Shown here one piece after another: positions 10,278 through 21,430 of a DNA stretch of 64,000 bases. Both the position numbers and the translations under genes were made by a program. Under the pieces are notes generated by a model that saw only the letters and a list, made by a program, of their open reading frames with translations, ran no database searches and had not been told where the DNA came from. Each line of letters starts with the position of its first letter. Position 1 is the stretch's first letter. The DNA is from Megalonaias nervosa (taxonomy: Eukaryota; Mollusca; Bivalvia; Unionida; Unionidae), in NCBI GenBank assembly GCA_016617855.1, contig JAECUM010012858.1, forward strand, positions 1 through 64,000, read 5' to 3'.

Positions 10278-10643
10278 AAAATTCTGTAGTCTAAAAAATT
10301 CTGAAAAAATTCTGAAAATTCTGAAAAAAATTCTATTTTCTCTAATTACTTTCGTTGATTTTTTTGATCATTTTTTGTTGTTGGGTGAACTACTCAACTT
10401 CTCTAATTGATTCAATTAGAGAAAAAGTGAGAAATCTCCAAGATTAGTGAAAATTGTCAAAAAACCCAGTAAATTTCACAGAAAATTTCAGAATTTTTAC
10501 AAAATTATACTAATGTTTAAAAATTTTTTGATCGGGTAAACTACTCAACTTCTCTAATTGATACTATTAGAGAAAACGTGAGAAATTCCATCCAATTTTC
10601 AAAAACAAAAAGAATCTTGACTCAAAGTTAGGAGCTTAAAATA
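10278..10643. repeat. AT-rich spacer with short tandem repeats and duplicated hairpins
   Basis: AAAAATTCTG-type units are reiterated at 10262-10325. Two direct copies of a unit of about 55 bp follow at 10383-10436 and 10533-10588. Each carries CTACTCAACTTCTCTAATTGA and an inverted pair TTCTCTAAT/ATTAGAGAA with a 3-7 base loop, then a run of A and GTGAGAAAT. No gene is present. These hairpins lie between two genes on the same strand and may affect transcript ends. The corresponding gap in B (29556-29566) is only about 10 bases, so this is specific to A. Confidence 0.6.
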
Positions 10644-12026
10644 ATGTCAACGACAATGTCGCAAGAACTACAGTAGCAGATCGTCAATAATACAACACCG
10701 CCAAAAGCCACAATGATATCAGAGAGCTCAACCAGTCCTGAATTCGACGTGATTTTTCCAACTGCAATCCCCGCCAGCGAAATAGCGCTAGCAGAATTAC
10801 GAGTTTATTACAGCTGGCCAAATATCAGATCAAAATCGTTAGGGGGGTTACCCGCAAACAACTCATTCGTGTTCGCGTATAAAAATAAACCCGATGGAAC
10901 TCCCGATTGGCAAGTTGTAAGTGTACCCACTGGCAGTTATCAAATAGAACAACTCAACGATGAATTCAAGCGCAGAGTTAAATCTATCACTGACAGTGAA
11001 TCCAAGATGACAATTACTGTTCACGAGCCAACGCTGTCAGCGGCAATAGAAATAAATTCACCTGACTACGCCGTTGATATTTATCAATCATCGATCAGAA
11101 CCGTGCTAGGGTGGCCAGAAAACCCACCAGCGTTATCGCCGCACGATTCACGATCTCCACCACCCAAATCGATTACGTCACAAATGAATATTCAGATAAA
11201 GAAACAGGTTACAAGGATAATCCATCATTGATAGCGTTAAAAACTGACGCTGGAAGAGGTTATTTTCATTGGTGGTCTACAGGTTCTTCGTGGAGTATTG
11301 GCTCACCTAGAAGAAGTTACGTCATTGAAGATGTTAAATTTACCTACGATATCGTTAGCCGTGAACACAAACAACATCGTGATAAATTAATTCAGTTATT
11401 TAACGAGCATATTTTTGACGTGACATTTGCAAAAACAAAAGAGGAAATTATTAATCAAATAAAACACTTAAACAGAATTACCCATGATTTTGAAATTGCT
11501 AATCAGTCTGCTCCAGTACGTAATTAGATCTCCTCGTAAATAGTTTCTTGACCATTATAAAATAACTGAAGCAGACCTAGCAACATTTAAATTACCAGAA
11601 TTTAAAATAGACGAACTAAAATAATCAGTAAACGATATCATCGATGAATATTATCCAAAGGTCGTCGAAGCATGCAGAAAAGTAAATCGGCCAGCAGATA
11701 TTCTCAAGTGCAACAATGATACGTACTCCGGCGGTCGTCATATATCACCGGGCATCGTCAATATAAAATCGACGATCGCGGTCAACCTTGTATGTGATGC
11801 CATCGATGGTAGTTACCAGTAGATCTTGAAGACTCCAGTCAGGCCTAGCAAGGATACATTTTATATTCGTTTACGCCGCAAGTTTCATCGGGATCTTTAT
11901 TTGTATCCGAGCCAATCAATGTTGTTTATTTGCGTTGTTATAATCCATTATTGTCGCGGATACACTTTAAACTTACTGATCAGGACAGGCACTTGCTCGA
12001 CACGCGTGGGGAAGTATTGGGCATAA
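10644..12026 (+). pseudogene. Penton/PY-like structural protein, fragmented (element A)
   Basis: A broken gene of about 430-460 codons. The first ATG (10644) meets an in-frame TAG after ten codons. The open part from 10713 holds IPASEIALAELRVYYSWPNI and W(Q)VVSVPTGSYQIEQLNDEF, a pattern of conserved Polinton structural proteins. A frame change near 11130 leads to YVIEDVKFTYDIV... (to 11527), and remnants with SGGRHISPGIVNI (near 11730) continue to about 12026. The B copy (28088-29555) preserves the ending ..TDQSGHLLDLRSEI, matching the family's usual 'VDQDG..IDFR' tail. Likely a vertex or internal capsid component, but the function is not established. Confidence 0.6.
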
Positions 12027-13744
12027 ATCTGTTTGTGCGTAGTTAATTACGGCAAAAAATAACGACTAAAATTTACAAAAATAAAAAAATATATAACGAG
12101 TAAATGTAAATATAAGGAGTAAAATTAACAAAGGTAAATTGTCAAGTAAAAACAACAGTAAAATTGACAAAAATAAACATAGAAAAAATACAACGGTAAA
12201 CATAAACACGGTAAAAAACGTAGTTGTCTATGTTTGTTTGACGTATATATTTGCGAGTATTTTTTTTACATTTTTATTTTTCGCTATTTTTTTTTCTTTC
12301 TATATTTATTTTAATTTACTGATTATTTATTTTTACATGTAAGTATAATGCCTAACAAACCTACATATCTGACGCCTGCCGACGAAAAAAACAACAATAG
12401 AATTGCGAGGAGTTAAATCACCGCCAGAAATGGCAAAAGACTTTAACATTGGTTTAACTCGGCTATATAAGATCTGAACTGACAGCAGTAAAAATATAAA
12501 GTTTCCAGCGGGTAAATCCGGTGTAATTAAAATGACTAATGGAAAATCTGTTACTGTTGAGGATCTTAAACTCGCCGACGAAAAGAAATAAATTATTTAT
12601 GAAGGAAATCAGCGCTATGGAAGATAAAATTATAAAAATCAAACAAAAATACAACGAAGTTTACGATAAGGCAAAAACCGGTTGAGCTCAGCTTGATGGG
12701 CTTGTCGACGAATACAATAACAATCTCAGATCATACAACGAATACCGCACCAACAACGAAAAAATCAGCGCTGACCTGGAAGTGATTAGCGCTGAAGTAA
12801 AAAAAAAAATAAAACTCTGTTAAGTAAAATTAAACGAAAAAGAGAATCCATTAATTTTTCATTAAACAACGAGGAAGAACTCTCTGTGACGGATTATTTA
12901 AATTCCTAGTGTCAGAATTTTGCCTTAATGATTATTAAATTAGACAAATAATTTTGCCTTAATAATATAATGTTGTTAACTGAGCAATACTGTTAAGTGA
13001 AATCTCTCAACGATTAAAAAAAATTCATCGACGAGTTTGAAAAAAAAAATACAACGCGATGAAATATTCGTCGAGCATGTACTTGTTGGTAATACTAACC
13101 TTTACAAAGAAAAATTTGAAAGATTAACTGACGAGTGTGAGTTTTTTTACATTCAACAAACTTGAGACGAGCAACGAGTTAAGAAACATCGTAGATAGAT
13201 TTAAAAAATGTGAAGATGAAATATGGGAGTTGCGGGAGCGACTAAGTAATTTAGGTGAAAACCTTAATAATTTAAATCATACCCTCGATCTGATACGTGA
13301 CAACAACGCCAAATGATCAATGATGGAAAAAAGGAGAATTCTTACAATTTTCCTCGGCTATGAAAGTGAAGACACAACGGAGGAATTATTGAGAAATCAT
13401 CATGAGCCCGTCTTGTATACTTTTATCGTACTCGGGAACATTTCATCATGAGTGATATTAAATTTTTAACGAAATTTCTTAATGAACTTGATGAGCTGAT
13501 AAATAATCCAAAAAGATAAAAAATATTAAAAATAGTTATTTGTACAAAATAATAAATGAAAAAATATCTTTCACTGAAGAAAAATGTGATAAACGCGCGG
13601 AAAAATATTACACAACGCTGAAATAATTCGTGTTGTTGCAAAAGATGCAAGGATCAGGGAAAAAATGAAAAATATAGAACCAGAACAGCGACATAAATTT
13701 GTCGTTGATTTGTTGAATGGTCCGTTGGATATAGAAGGAAAATA
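12027..13744 (+). pseudogene. Variable region with decayed coiled-coil-like reading frames (element A)
   Basis: AT-rich sequence without an intact gene. Traces are MPNKPTYLTP from ATG 12347 followed after a slip by ELRGVKSPPEMAKDFNIGL and KFPAGKSGVIKMTNGKS (to about 12590), and a Lys/Glu/Asn-rich stretch MKEISAMEDKIIKIKQKYNE (12600-12830) that looks like a coiled coil broken by stops. More Glu/Lys-rich fragments run to 13650. The same position in B (26660-28087) holds an HNH nuclease gene, a small unknown gene and a decayed frame, so this slot differs between the two elements. Confidence 0.45.
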
Positions 13745-14089
13745 TTACACAACGCTGTTGAAATAATTTTGAATCAATTCAATTGACGGGGGAAGTTGTT
13801 TTGCGAAATTCTGGCGAGATACTCTTCGGCGTTTTTTTATGAGAGATTCACCCGAAACATTTTTATCATAATATTGTTTTAGTTCTCGGAATTTTTTACC
13901 ACCGCATTGCACACATAACAGAGTTTTTCCTCGAACTCCAACACCACACCGCACACATGGTTTTGGAAATAGACGTGCTTGCCGCATATTTTGCATGTGA
14001 AGCGCACAGAATTCATTTACGCAATTTCTACCACAAGGAACTGAATAACCCACCATAAGCCATTTGCATTTACTTTTTGCTTTATTCAT
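13745..14089 (-). CDS. Double zinc-ribbon protein (element A)
   Basis: A 114-residue basic protein. The N-terminal part has CGRNCVNEFCALH (C-x3-C-x4-C-x2-H), and the second part KPCVRCGVGVRGKTLLCVQCGG (two C-x2-C pairs), followed by a basic tail. Homologues sit at 26371-26658 (B) and 41328-41639 (C), making it one of only two proteins shared by all three elements. It is transcribed opposite to and divergent from the polymerase-helicase gene. Nucleic-acid binding, perhaps a late regulator, is plausible but unproven. Confidence 0.7.
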   Translation of the reverse strand: MNKAKSKCKWLMVGYSVPCGRNCVNEFCALHMQNMRQARLFPKPCVRCGVGVRGKTLLCVQCGGKKFRELKQYYDKNVSGESLIKKRRRVSRQNFAKQLPPSIELIQNYFNSVV

Positions 14090-14145
14090 GTATATATTTT
14101 TATTTTATTTTTTTAATTTAAATATATATTTTGCTTTAATTATAT

Positions 14146-17100
14146 ATGGAATTTGAGAGCTTATCTGCAATTAAAACCTCTAAAGGTAGATTTGATCTTG
14201 ATAGAATATCGAAATTTAGATTTTCAATGCAAGATCTATCTTTGGTAAACGATGACATAACTGATAGTATCCGTGAAGCCAAGAAGGAATTTCGCGACGA
14301 TGGAGCTGTTTATGTGTGGTCAACGTTCAGAATTGGAAGTGTTATCGATAGCAGAATGAATGATTCGCGAGCAGGAATAATTATTAACTATCTTGACAAT
14401 AAAAGATATTTTATTCTGATAAATATGACGGAACTTGGATTATCACGGATAAACGAGACCCTGTCCGTGTACACGTTGGAGGTTGTTGTTGTTCTTGTGG
14501 GGTTTAACGCCATTTTTCAGCACACGATAGGCTATACATGGCGGCCAGTATTAGTGGTGGAGGAAGAAACCGGGAAATTCCCGGAAAGAACCACCGACCC
14601 ACGAGAAGCTACTGGCAAGCTTTCTCACATATCCACACCTGCCGAATCCTAGACTCGAACCCACGCAGACAGAGGTGAGATGACAGCGATCCGTAACGAA
14701 GAGCGCTTTAGACCACTCGGCCACTCGGCCCCCCCCCCACGTTGGAGGTAATATTATCGCGGTTAATAAAAATTCTAAATTTAAAATTTCCGATTACGGT
14801 GTAAACATTAACGGGGGAAGTTTTATATGAATCAAAAATATACATCACGAGGATCTCCGATAACGATTGTTGATCGTTATGATCAACACACGCGTGGACG
14901 TCCTCGGTGACAATATTTTCATGAAACATAATAGTTAAGTTCTACGACGACTACATATTTGATTTTATTAAAGATATAAGTAAAAATGATCCTGTATCTG
15001 TGTGGTTATTTCAGAGTTCAGAATTTACGAATTTTGATCAGTTTGTAAGGCGTAACGGAGAAATTTATCGTGTAGAATCACTCCACGAATAAATGAAAAA
15101 TCTTGCTTTGAAATATAATTCTGAAGGGGAAGTTGAACAAATACTAAGTAATTGTTTTACCGTTCCGTCGGTAGCTGCACATGCTGCTCGGGAAAAAAAT
15201 TTACGGTCACCGACACGATTGGAGTTTCTCGAAGACGTTCAGAATAGTCGTATCGAATACGGACACAGTGGATTATGAAATACTAATACGATTACAACGA
15301 TGTTATATCGATTGATATGGTAGCATGTTTTCCTGGAAGTTTTCTTAGATACGAAGAATGTTCTGAGTATTTGAAACGATTTGGACACCCAACACACGAA
15401 ATGACCAGAGTTGCGATAAATGGTACTTAACCGGATTTTGACTTGACTGGATTTGCATACGTGGAATCATTTTCGTTTGCGGAAAATTTACATCCGATTG
15501 TTTTTGCTTGGCTTGGAAGACATTTCTCGGAGAAATGTTGTGCTCCGGTGGTTTAGTGGAATTTTAACATCGTTGAAAGTAAGTGAAGCGATAATATCAT
15601 ATCATGTACAGAAGAATGTATGGTTACCAGAACCTGATAAATTTAATTGTGATAAAACCAAAGAAATGTTTCCCCATCTTACCAAGGAAGAAATTAGCAA
15701 AGTTAACGAGGAAATAATGAAAAGTTGAAATATAACCGATGAAAAACATGCAAAAGATCTTGGTAGAAAAATAATTGGTAAATTTACTCAAGGTGGACAT
15801 GATCACAAACGAACGTGTACAAGATTAATCATGGACGATGCAGAACTCGATTTTATAATCAGAGATACAACAGAGAAAGGTACATTTATAAGCCGGAAAA
15901 ATGCTTATTTATCAGACGGAACAAAATTAGGTACAATTGTGAACAATCTTGATGGTGAATCAGCAGTTTACTCATTTAAGATCTTCGATGCTCGCGTACG
16001 TTTCGATAAACTTATTATCGATGATAAATAAATTTCCTGTGACCGCGGTCAGAGTTGCCACAGATTCATTTTATATAAGCAAAAAATATACAAGATTACT
16101 AGAACAATTACTTGGCACTGGTGAATGGGGATCATGGAGAATAAAACGAGAAAATATATTCAATTATTCTGAATCTGCCGACGTTGAAATTAAGGAAATA
16201 TACTACAAGAATAATAATATGTCAAAATCTGCGTTGTTGCCATCGGTATATGATCCTGTTAGTAGATATAAAACCGTTTATCTTAATGGGTGTGGTGGAA
16301 TTGGTAAAACAGCGCGTGTGATTGAATTATTTAATTATTCAGATATGATTGTTTTGACACCCACACACAGACTCGCCAGAGAAATGAACGAACGACGAGT
16401 AAAATCTCAAACTTATCATAGTTTCTTTAGATAGTGCGGAGACGCATGGACTCCATCACGGATGGGCGAGAAATATATTCCCAAGATTATTATCTGGGAT
16501 GAAATTTGTACAGTATCGTTGGAAGTATTAAAAATATTCCTTGATTGGTTGTTGACGAAAAACACCGCTGTAATAATGTGTGGTGATCATGGTCAACCAC
16601 CATCTTTTGCTGGAAGTTTCTTCACATGAGTGGTTAAAAATGTTTGCAGATTATTATGAGGAAACAACTGATGATCATAGAGCTATTGATCCGGAATTAA
16701 AGAAATTTAAAAAATCAATCAGACTGCAGCCAGATAAAATACAGCGTGAAATAGCGCGAAAAATAATTTCAGAAACCACGATGAATGATTTTTGGAATTT
16801 ATGGAGACCTGAAGATTTAATAGTTGCAAGTCGTAAGATAGTTCGTGATACACTTCAACGGGAGTTATTTACATTACACAAAGAAATATTTTCGGATTTA
16901 CCTGTGGCATTGTGTTATCGTCCGATGTATACGCGACGACATAATATTGAAGTTGAGATTCCTGGAACTGATGAAAAACAAATTCTTGTACTAAATGATA
17001 TTGTTCTAGTTCCTGTCAGTGTTGTTGAGAGCGCGTTAACGATGAATAAAACTCCATGGACGTTAGAATACGCTATAACGGTTCATTCGTCACAGGGATT

Positions 17101-17223
17101 AACTATTTCTGATACAAATATCTGGATTTTCGATGATAGAATCGAGTGGTCCAATTTAGTTTACCTTGCAGTATCTCGAGTGAGAAAAATGAATCAGTTA
17201 CAAAGAATTGTTTTACAAAAGTG
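14146..17223 (+). pseudogene. PolB-like polymerase palm fused to SF1 helicase, broken (element A)
   Basis: A broken gene of about 1,000 codons. The N-terminal 330 codons are interrupted by a SINE (14484-14737). The middle shows polymerase-B-like motifs in correct order: motif A candidate VISIDMVACFPGSFL (15302), motif B candidate GRKIIGKFTQGG (about 15761) and motif C candidate RVATDSFYIS (16049), where the usual DTD is ATD. The C-terminal part is a superfamily 1 helicase: Walker A GCGGIGKT (about 16291), Walker B IIIWDEI (about 16490), GDHGQPPS (about 16585) and VHSSQGLT (about 17080). Stops and frameshifts separate the pieces. It ends at 17223, against the integrase end, without the HNH domain present in B. 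Replication of the element is the likely role. Confidence 0.68.
14484..14737 (-). mobile_element. tRNA-derived SINE inserted in the polymerase-helicase gene
   Basis: Flanked by the 12-bp duplication CACGTTGGAGGT at 14472-14483 and 14738-14749. On the minus strand it starts with a tRNA-like head (box A GGCCGAGTGGTCTAAAGCGC, box B GGGTTCGAGTC) and ends with GGCGTTAAACCCCACAAG and a short AAC-rich tail. The insertion splits the first part of the gene. The corresponding B sequence has no insertion. Confidence 0.85.
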
Positions 17224-18176
17224 AACTTGGCGTTAATTGAGTGTCTTCAGGAATTACTTGTAATTGTTCACGTGGAAATCCATGCTGAGGCGCAGTTGAA
17301 TCTAATCTGTAAATTGCAGGTTTACCCGTGAATGTAACCACGCTGGAAATTGTATTTGTGGTCACGCTCCAAACAGGATCAGTTGTTCTATTTTCACCAC
17401 CTTCAGGTTCACCGGGTTCATATAAGTATCTTATAGTCACATTACCTAGTCCTGGTTGAGAGAAAAAATCGCGTCGTTGGATTGGCGTATATTTTTTTGT
17501 GATTGCGCTGATGGGTTTCATGGCAGTTGCACGAGTAATTTCATTATTTAACGCAGCTATCACATGTGGCAATCGTGCAACCCATTCACGAGATCTTTTA
17601 TCTGTGGATATTTCCTTCGCATACTGATATCGAAATAACCGCTCAACATGTTGACGATTAAATCGCTCAACGATTGCCTGATCACGATGAATTGCGGTGT
17701 GTCCTCGTCTGATTTTAACGTTATGTTTTTTCATCAACGACAATACTGCAGCAAGAAATTCGTTGCCAAGATCAACCTGTAATAGTTGTGGCCATCGTAG
17801 ACCACCACGTTGATAAATTCGTTCAAATGCAGATCCAACTTCAGTTGCTGTTTTAGTTGATAGCGGTTCTGCTTCTTTGCATCTACTTGCAACGTCAACG
17901 ACATTCAACGCGTATTTGTAAGTGCGTGATTGACGTTTATGTTTGACAGTATCGTGCGGCAAAAACAAAATATCTACCTGATGAACTTCATTGGGAGTAC
18001 TGACATCAAAATGCGCGTTTGAATTTTTTAGGTGGCGGTAGGTAGATTTGCCATATTGCCTGTCGTGATAACCAATTTGCGGCAACAGAAACTTCGACAC
18101 TTGCTGATGCAGCAAGTTTACTAATCGTTGCTCTACCTCTCCAATATTCCCTTGGACTAAAATAAATTGATTCCAT
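17213..18176 (-). pseudogene. Retroviral-type (rve) integrase, one frameshift (element A)
   Basis: About 320 codons. The probable start is ATG 18176 (MESIYFSPREYW), with a helix-turn-helix-like N-terminus. A frameshift near 18025 separates it from the long open part 18115-17213. The catalytic core keeps the D-D-E layout: Asp in VDILFLPHDT, Asp in LQVDLGNEF and Glu in AIVERFNR. The C-terminal segment PAIYRLDST..GFPREQLQVIPED is typical of Polinton integrases. It inserts the linear DNA and makes the short target duplication. It is convergent with the helicase gene, the two ends overlapping by about 11 bases. Confidence 0.85.
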
Positions 18177-18194
18177 TATTATTTTAGTAAAATT

Positions 18195-18661
18195 GATTAA
18201 TTGCCAGCACCAAGCATTAGTTTACCTTTCATTGCAGATTTTACTAAGAAACTAGCAAGTTTTTCTCTGAGAGATTTATTTTTTTATGGAATTTAGCGAG
18301 TGAATTAACTTTATGTCTGCGAGATGTCGTTGTTGTAAATCTGGAATTTTGTACGCAATGTCATGTTTGAAGCATGCTTGATCGATTACGTTTATCGGAT
18401 ATTCACCAGGTTTTGTTTGATCCTGGTTATCGAGTCGGATATGAAGTCGAGTTCCAGGTCCACAATAGTTGTATCCCATGGAGTTCCTGGTAATTTTCCC
18501 AGATCACCACCTGTCTTCGTGCTAGACAAAATAAATCTGTATTTGATTGTACCACATTTTACACACTTACCTGTGCGTGCATGCCTGGTATTTTTCATTA
18601 TTATCGTTGTTAATCCAGTTGGGGGGGGGAGGGGTTTACATTTTACACAATATAAATCCAT
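18195..18661 (-). pseudogene. Zinc-ribbon / PLA2-like protein (element A)
   Basis: Starts MDLYCVKCKPL at ATG 18661. The first 45 residues form a ribbon (two C-x2-C pairs, the second CVKCG) like the short 'YCVKCK...CGTKK' proteins of large DNA viruses. After a linker and a frame slip near 18480 comes a phospholipase A2-like core: calcium loop NYCGPGT, then ACFKHDIAY with the His-Asp pair. A stop at 18276 cuts off a basic tail that is intact in B. PLA2 domains of this kind help parvovirus-type virions breach endosomes. A similar entry role is inferred. Confidence 0.68.
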
Positions 18662-18683
18662 ATTATTTATTATATTGTACAAC

Positions 18684-19350
18684 ATTGGTATCATTGATTT
18701 TTCAGCGACACGAAAACAAGAGCCAGTTAAACATCACCCAGCGCTACCAAATTCTATCAAAATGATAATAATTGGCCCATCTGGAAGTGGTAAGACACAA
18801 TTTTTGCTCAGTTTGATAATGCGATGGCTCAAGTGGGATAAATTATATTTGGTGGCACCATCCTTGGATGATCAACGATGTTACAATGTTTTAAAAGATT
18901 TTAATGAAAATGCAAAATCTTTGAATCAAGACGATGATGTTGTTGATTTTATTTACGACATTGACGAAGCACCATCCGTAGATGACCTCGATGGAAGTAT
19001 TAATAATCTCGTAGTATACGACGATGTAATACTGGACAAACAATCAAATCGAGTTCGGATATTTTCCCGAGGCAGGCACAAAAACACTGACGTAATTTAT
19101 GTTACTCAGCGATATACAGAAACACCTAAAGTGATTAGAGATAACTGCAATATTTTAGTTGTGTTTAGCGGTGTTGATACACATACGATGCGAAATATTC
19201 CTCAGACGTTGTGTTCAGGAGATAATAGATATGATTAAATTAAAAAACTTCTTTGCGCACGCGCAAGCAATCCCATTTGGATTTATCACGATACATTTAC
19301 ACGATTCCAGATCTAGGTATCGTGTTGGTCTTGATAAAATGTTTGGTTGA
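18684..19350 (+). pseudogene. A32-like genome packaging ATPase (element A)
   Basis: About 220 codons. Walker A is GPSGSGKTQFLL (about 18775), Walker B NNLVVYDDV (about 19008), then RGRHKNTDVIYVTQRY and the NILVVFSGVD strand, as in FtsK/HerA-type viral packaging ATPases. The codon aligned with the B start is ATT rather than ATG, so the start appears lost. A frameshift near 19230 moves the last 40 codons into another frame, ending at 19350, only about 10 bases before the inner end of the right TIR. Confidence 0.78.
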
Positions 19351-19357
19351 GAGCCAG

Positions 19358-19399
19358 AGCAGAAAAATGACGACTACGAATAAATGTCCGAAGTAAACG
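19358..19399. repeat. Innermost part of the right TIR of element A
   Basis: AGCAGAAAAATGACGACTACG and following bases are the reverse complement of the inner end of the left TIR (about 4677-4721). The match stops at AAACG (19395-19399), where element B begins. The rest of this TIR resumes after B at 35302. This is the key evidence that B was inserted into A. Confidence 0.85.
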
Positions 19400-19608
19400 A
19401 GCAGCAGGGGTGGGTGGGTGAACAGACCACTTTTTGTAGAGCCTTTATTTTTGAAAAATAACAGTTCCTACAAGGGCTAAAAAGATTATGTTTGAAACAA
19501 AGGGACTACGAACATAAATAGTTCCATAGAGGCCTTTATTTTTGAAAAATGGAACCAAAAAAATCACATACATGTGGTCTCACCCTCCCCGCTGCTGTCG
19601 ATTTAAAA
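19400..19608. repeat. Left TIR of element B
   Basis: Matches the reverse complement of 35097-35301 with few mismatches. It starts AGCAGCAGGGGTGGG, contains GAACAGACCACTTTTTGTAG and two TATTTTTGAAAAAT palindromes, and has near its inner end a second, reversed copy of the terminal motif (CCCTCCCCGCTGCT). The outermost 17 bases resemble the end of A's TIR. Confidence 0.87.
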
Positions 19609-20759
19609 CCAATGATTTATCGACTTTAAAGTATCCTGAATAAATTAAAAAATAAATTGCAGCAAATGACGCTCGGTCTACCATTCCACTGGGTCCCTTC
19701 TCCTGGTAAAGCCTTTACCAATAAGGTCCTAAGAGTCCTTCTTGGGGGCCATTGGCCCACAGGCACTCTTCATGGTTAAGACCTGTCTTGTGATCCACAG
19801 GCACCTTATTGAGACTTTTTGGTCCGGCGGACATTCTTTCTGAATGTCCCTATGTGGGTACCCTTCAGTGAGGTCACAAGGTCACGAGCTCACATCACAC
19901 TGCTGTTTTTTTTAGGGGCGCAAGCGCATAGACACACCCCCAACGAATTCCTAATGTGAGAAACGAAATATTAGAAATTCAGAGGGTTGTCTAGGCATAT
20001 CGATTTCGTGTAACCCCCCCCCCAAATCAAACCCCGGGGTAAGTGCAAAACTGCACTCGCCACGTTGTTTGACGTTGGCGAGGGTTACATGAAATCTCCT
20101 GGGGCTTATGCTTACGTCCCCTAATTATTAAAATAAATGGTAGCCCAGGACCATGCCCACCGACATGTGTCTGTTATGGGAACCGAACCGTGGGCCTCGA
20201 GTATGAGAGCCAGACGCTTTAGCACTGCACCATGAGCTCGGTTACAAATATACGTTTCAAAAATAAATATATAGTTACCAATCCCCATGTCACCAGCGAT
20301 AAGTATATACACATTCTGTGATACACAGATTCTGAATTAAATATAAAATAAATCGCGAAAATCCACAATATACCGTAGTCCCAATAACCACATGTACAGG
20401 AATGAAATGACACGCATAAATCAATACTGATGTAATTTGCAGTCTGTTCCAGGCGATACTCAGTTATATATACGCTGTTCATTCACACGGATTTATTACA
20501 GTGATTGTGATTATATTCTTGACTGTGTCAAGGGGCTGAGACTTTTATCAATGGAGTAAGTAATTTCATGGGTATTTTCTCTAAACACACATACAATTAC
20601 TGATTCTACATGTTGCGGTTTTTTGCGCAGTTAAGATATAGGTTACGCTATATCCTTGACAGTGTCAAGGGGGAATAACTGCTTAATTACTATTACTCTA
20701 TCGTTGTGACAGAATTATTTCCTCCGAACGTTGTTCGGACAACGTCAAGGCTGATAGAA
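19609..20759. other. Non-coding insertion between B's TIR and its ATPase gene
   Basis: In A the ATPase gene ends about 10 bases from the TIR; here 1.15 kb intervene. No reading frame of interest is visible. The part at 19700-20050 has a base composition unlike its surroundings (repeated GTCC, CACAGGCAC, a C-run), and 20505-20690 has two copies of TTGACWGTGTCAAGGGG. These look like host interspersed repeats inserted after integration. Confidence 0.5.
20133..20242 (-). repeat. tRNA-like SINE head or tRNA pseudogene
   Basis: On the minus strand: GAGCTCATGGTGCAGTGCTAAAGCG (box A-like), then CTCTCATACTCGAG (an anticodon-arm-like stretch with CAT), and CACGGTTCGGTTCCC (box B-like). The stems are imperfect and no CCA or intact acceptor is seen, so a SINE-derived or pseudogene origin is more likely than a working tRNA gene. 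Confidence 0.45.
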
Positions 20760-21417
20760 TCAAGGACCAAAAATTTTATCGATACATATACGATACCTCG
20801 ACCTAGAATCATGTAAATTTATTGTGATGAAACCAAACGGAGTAGTCTGTGCTTTTGAAAAGAAATTTTTAAATTTAATCATGTCCATATCCCCTGAACA
20901 CCAAGTTTGATGAATATTTCGCAGCGTATGTGTATCGACTCCATTAAACACAACTAAAATATTACAATTATCTCTGATCACTTTTGGAATTTGTGTATAA
21001 CGCTGGGTAACATAAATCACGTCTGTGTTTTTATGTCTACCTCGAGAAAATATCCGGGCAGGATTTGATTGTTTATCCAGCATTACATCATCGTATACTA
21101 CAAGATTGTTAATAAATCCGTCAAGGTGGTCTACGGATGGGGCTTCATCAATATCGGTAATAAAATCAATAATATTATCGCCGTTTTCATTAAACGACCT
21201 TGCATTTTCATTAAAATCCTTAAGTACTTCATAGCATCGCTGATCATCTACGGATGGAGCTACTAAATATAATTTATCCCACTTGAGCCATCTCATTATC
21301 AAATTAAGCAATAATTGTGTTTTGCCTGATCCAGATGGACCTAATAGAATTTGGCAATGCTGGGTGATGCTTGACTGGTTCTTGTTTTCGTGTCGCTGAT
21401 AAGTCAATTATATCCAT
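20760..21417 (-). pseudogene. A32-like genome packaging ATPase (element B)
   Basis: Homologue of the A gene with a proper ATG at 21417 (MDIIDLSATRKQ). A short deletion just before the P-loop (relative to A) shifts the frame near 21345. The rest is open to 20760: GPSGSGKTQLLLNLIMRW, NNLVVYDDVMLD, RGRHKNTDVIYVTQRY. It would pump DNA into the capsid. Divergently oriented from the PLA2-like gene, with the two starts 13 bases apart. Confidence 0.8.
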
Positions 21418-21430
21418 GATAATAAATAGC

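Noticed and set aside
17213..18176. A retrovirus or Gypsy element as source of the integrase
   Set aside because: There is no reverse transcriptase or LTR nearby; the integrase sits between packaging ATPase/PLA2 and helicase genes in both A and B, as expected in Polintons.
19400..19596. A MITE of about 195 bp with a second copy at 35109-35301
   Set aside because: Each copy has inverted ends and looks like a small transposon alone, but their opposite orientation and the shared AAACG flanks show that they are the two TIRs of element B.
20133..20242. A functional tRNA gene
   Set aside because: Box A and B are visible, but the stems do not pair well and the acceptor arm is absent.
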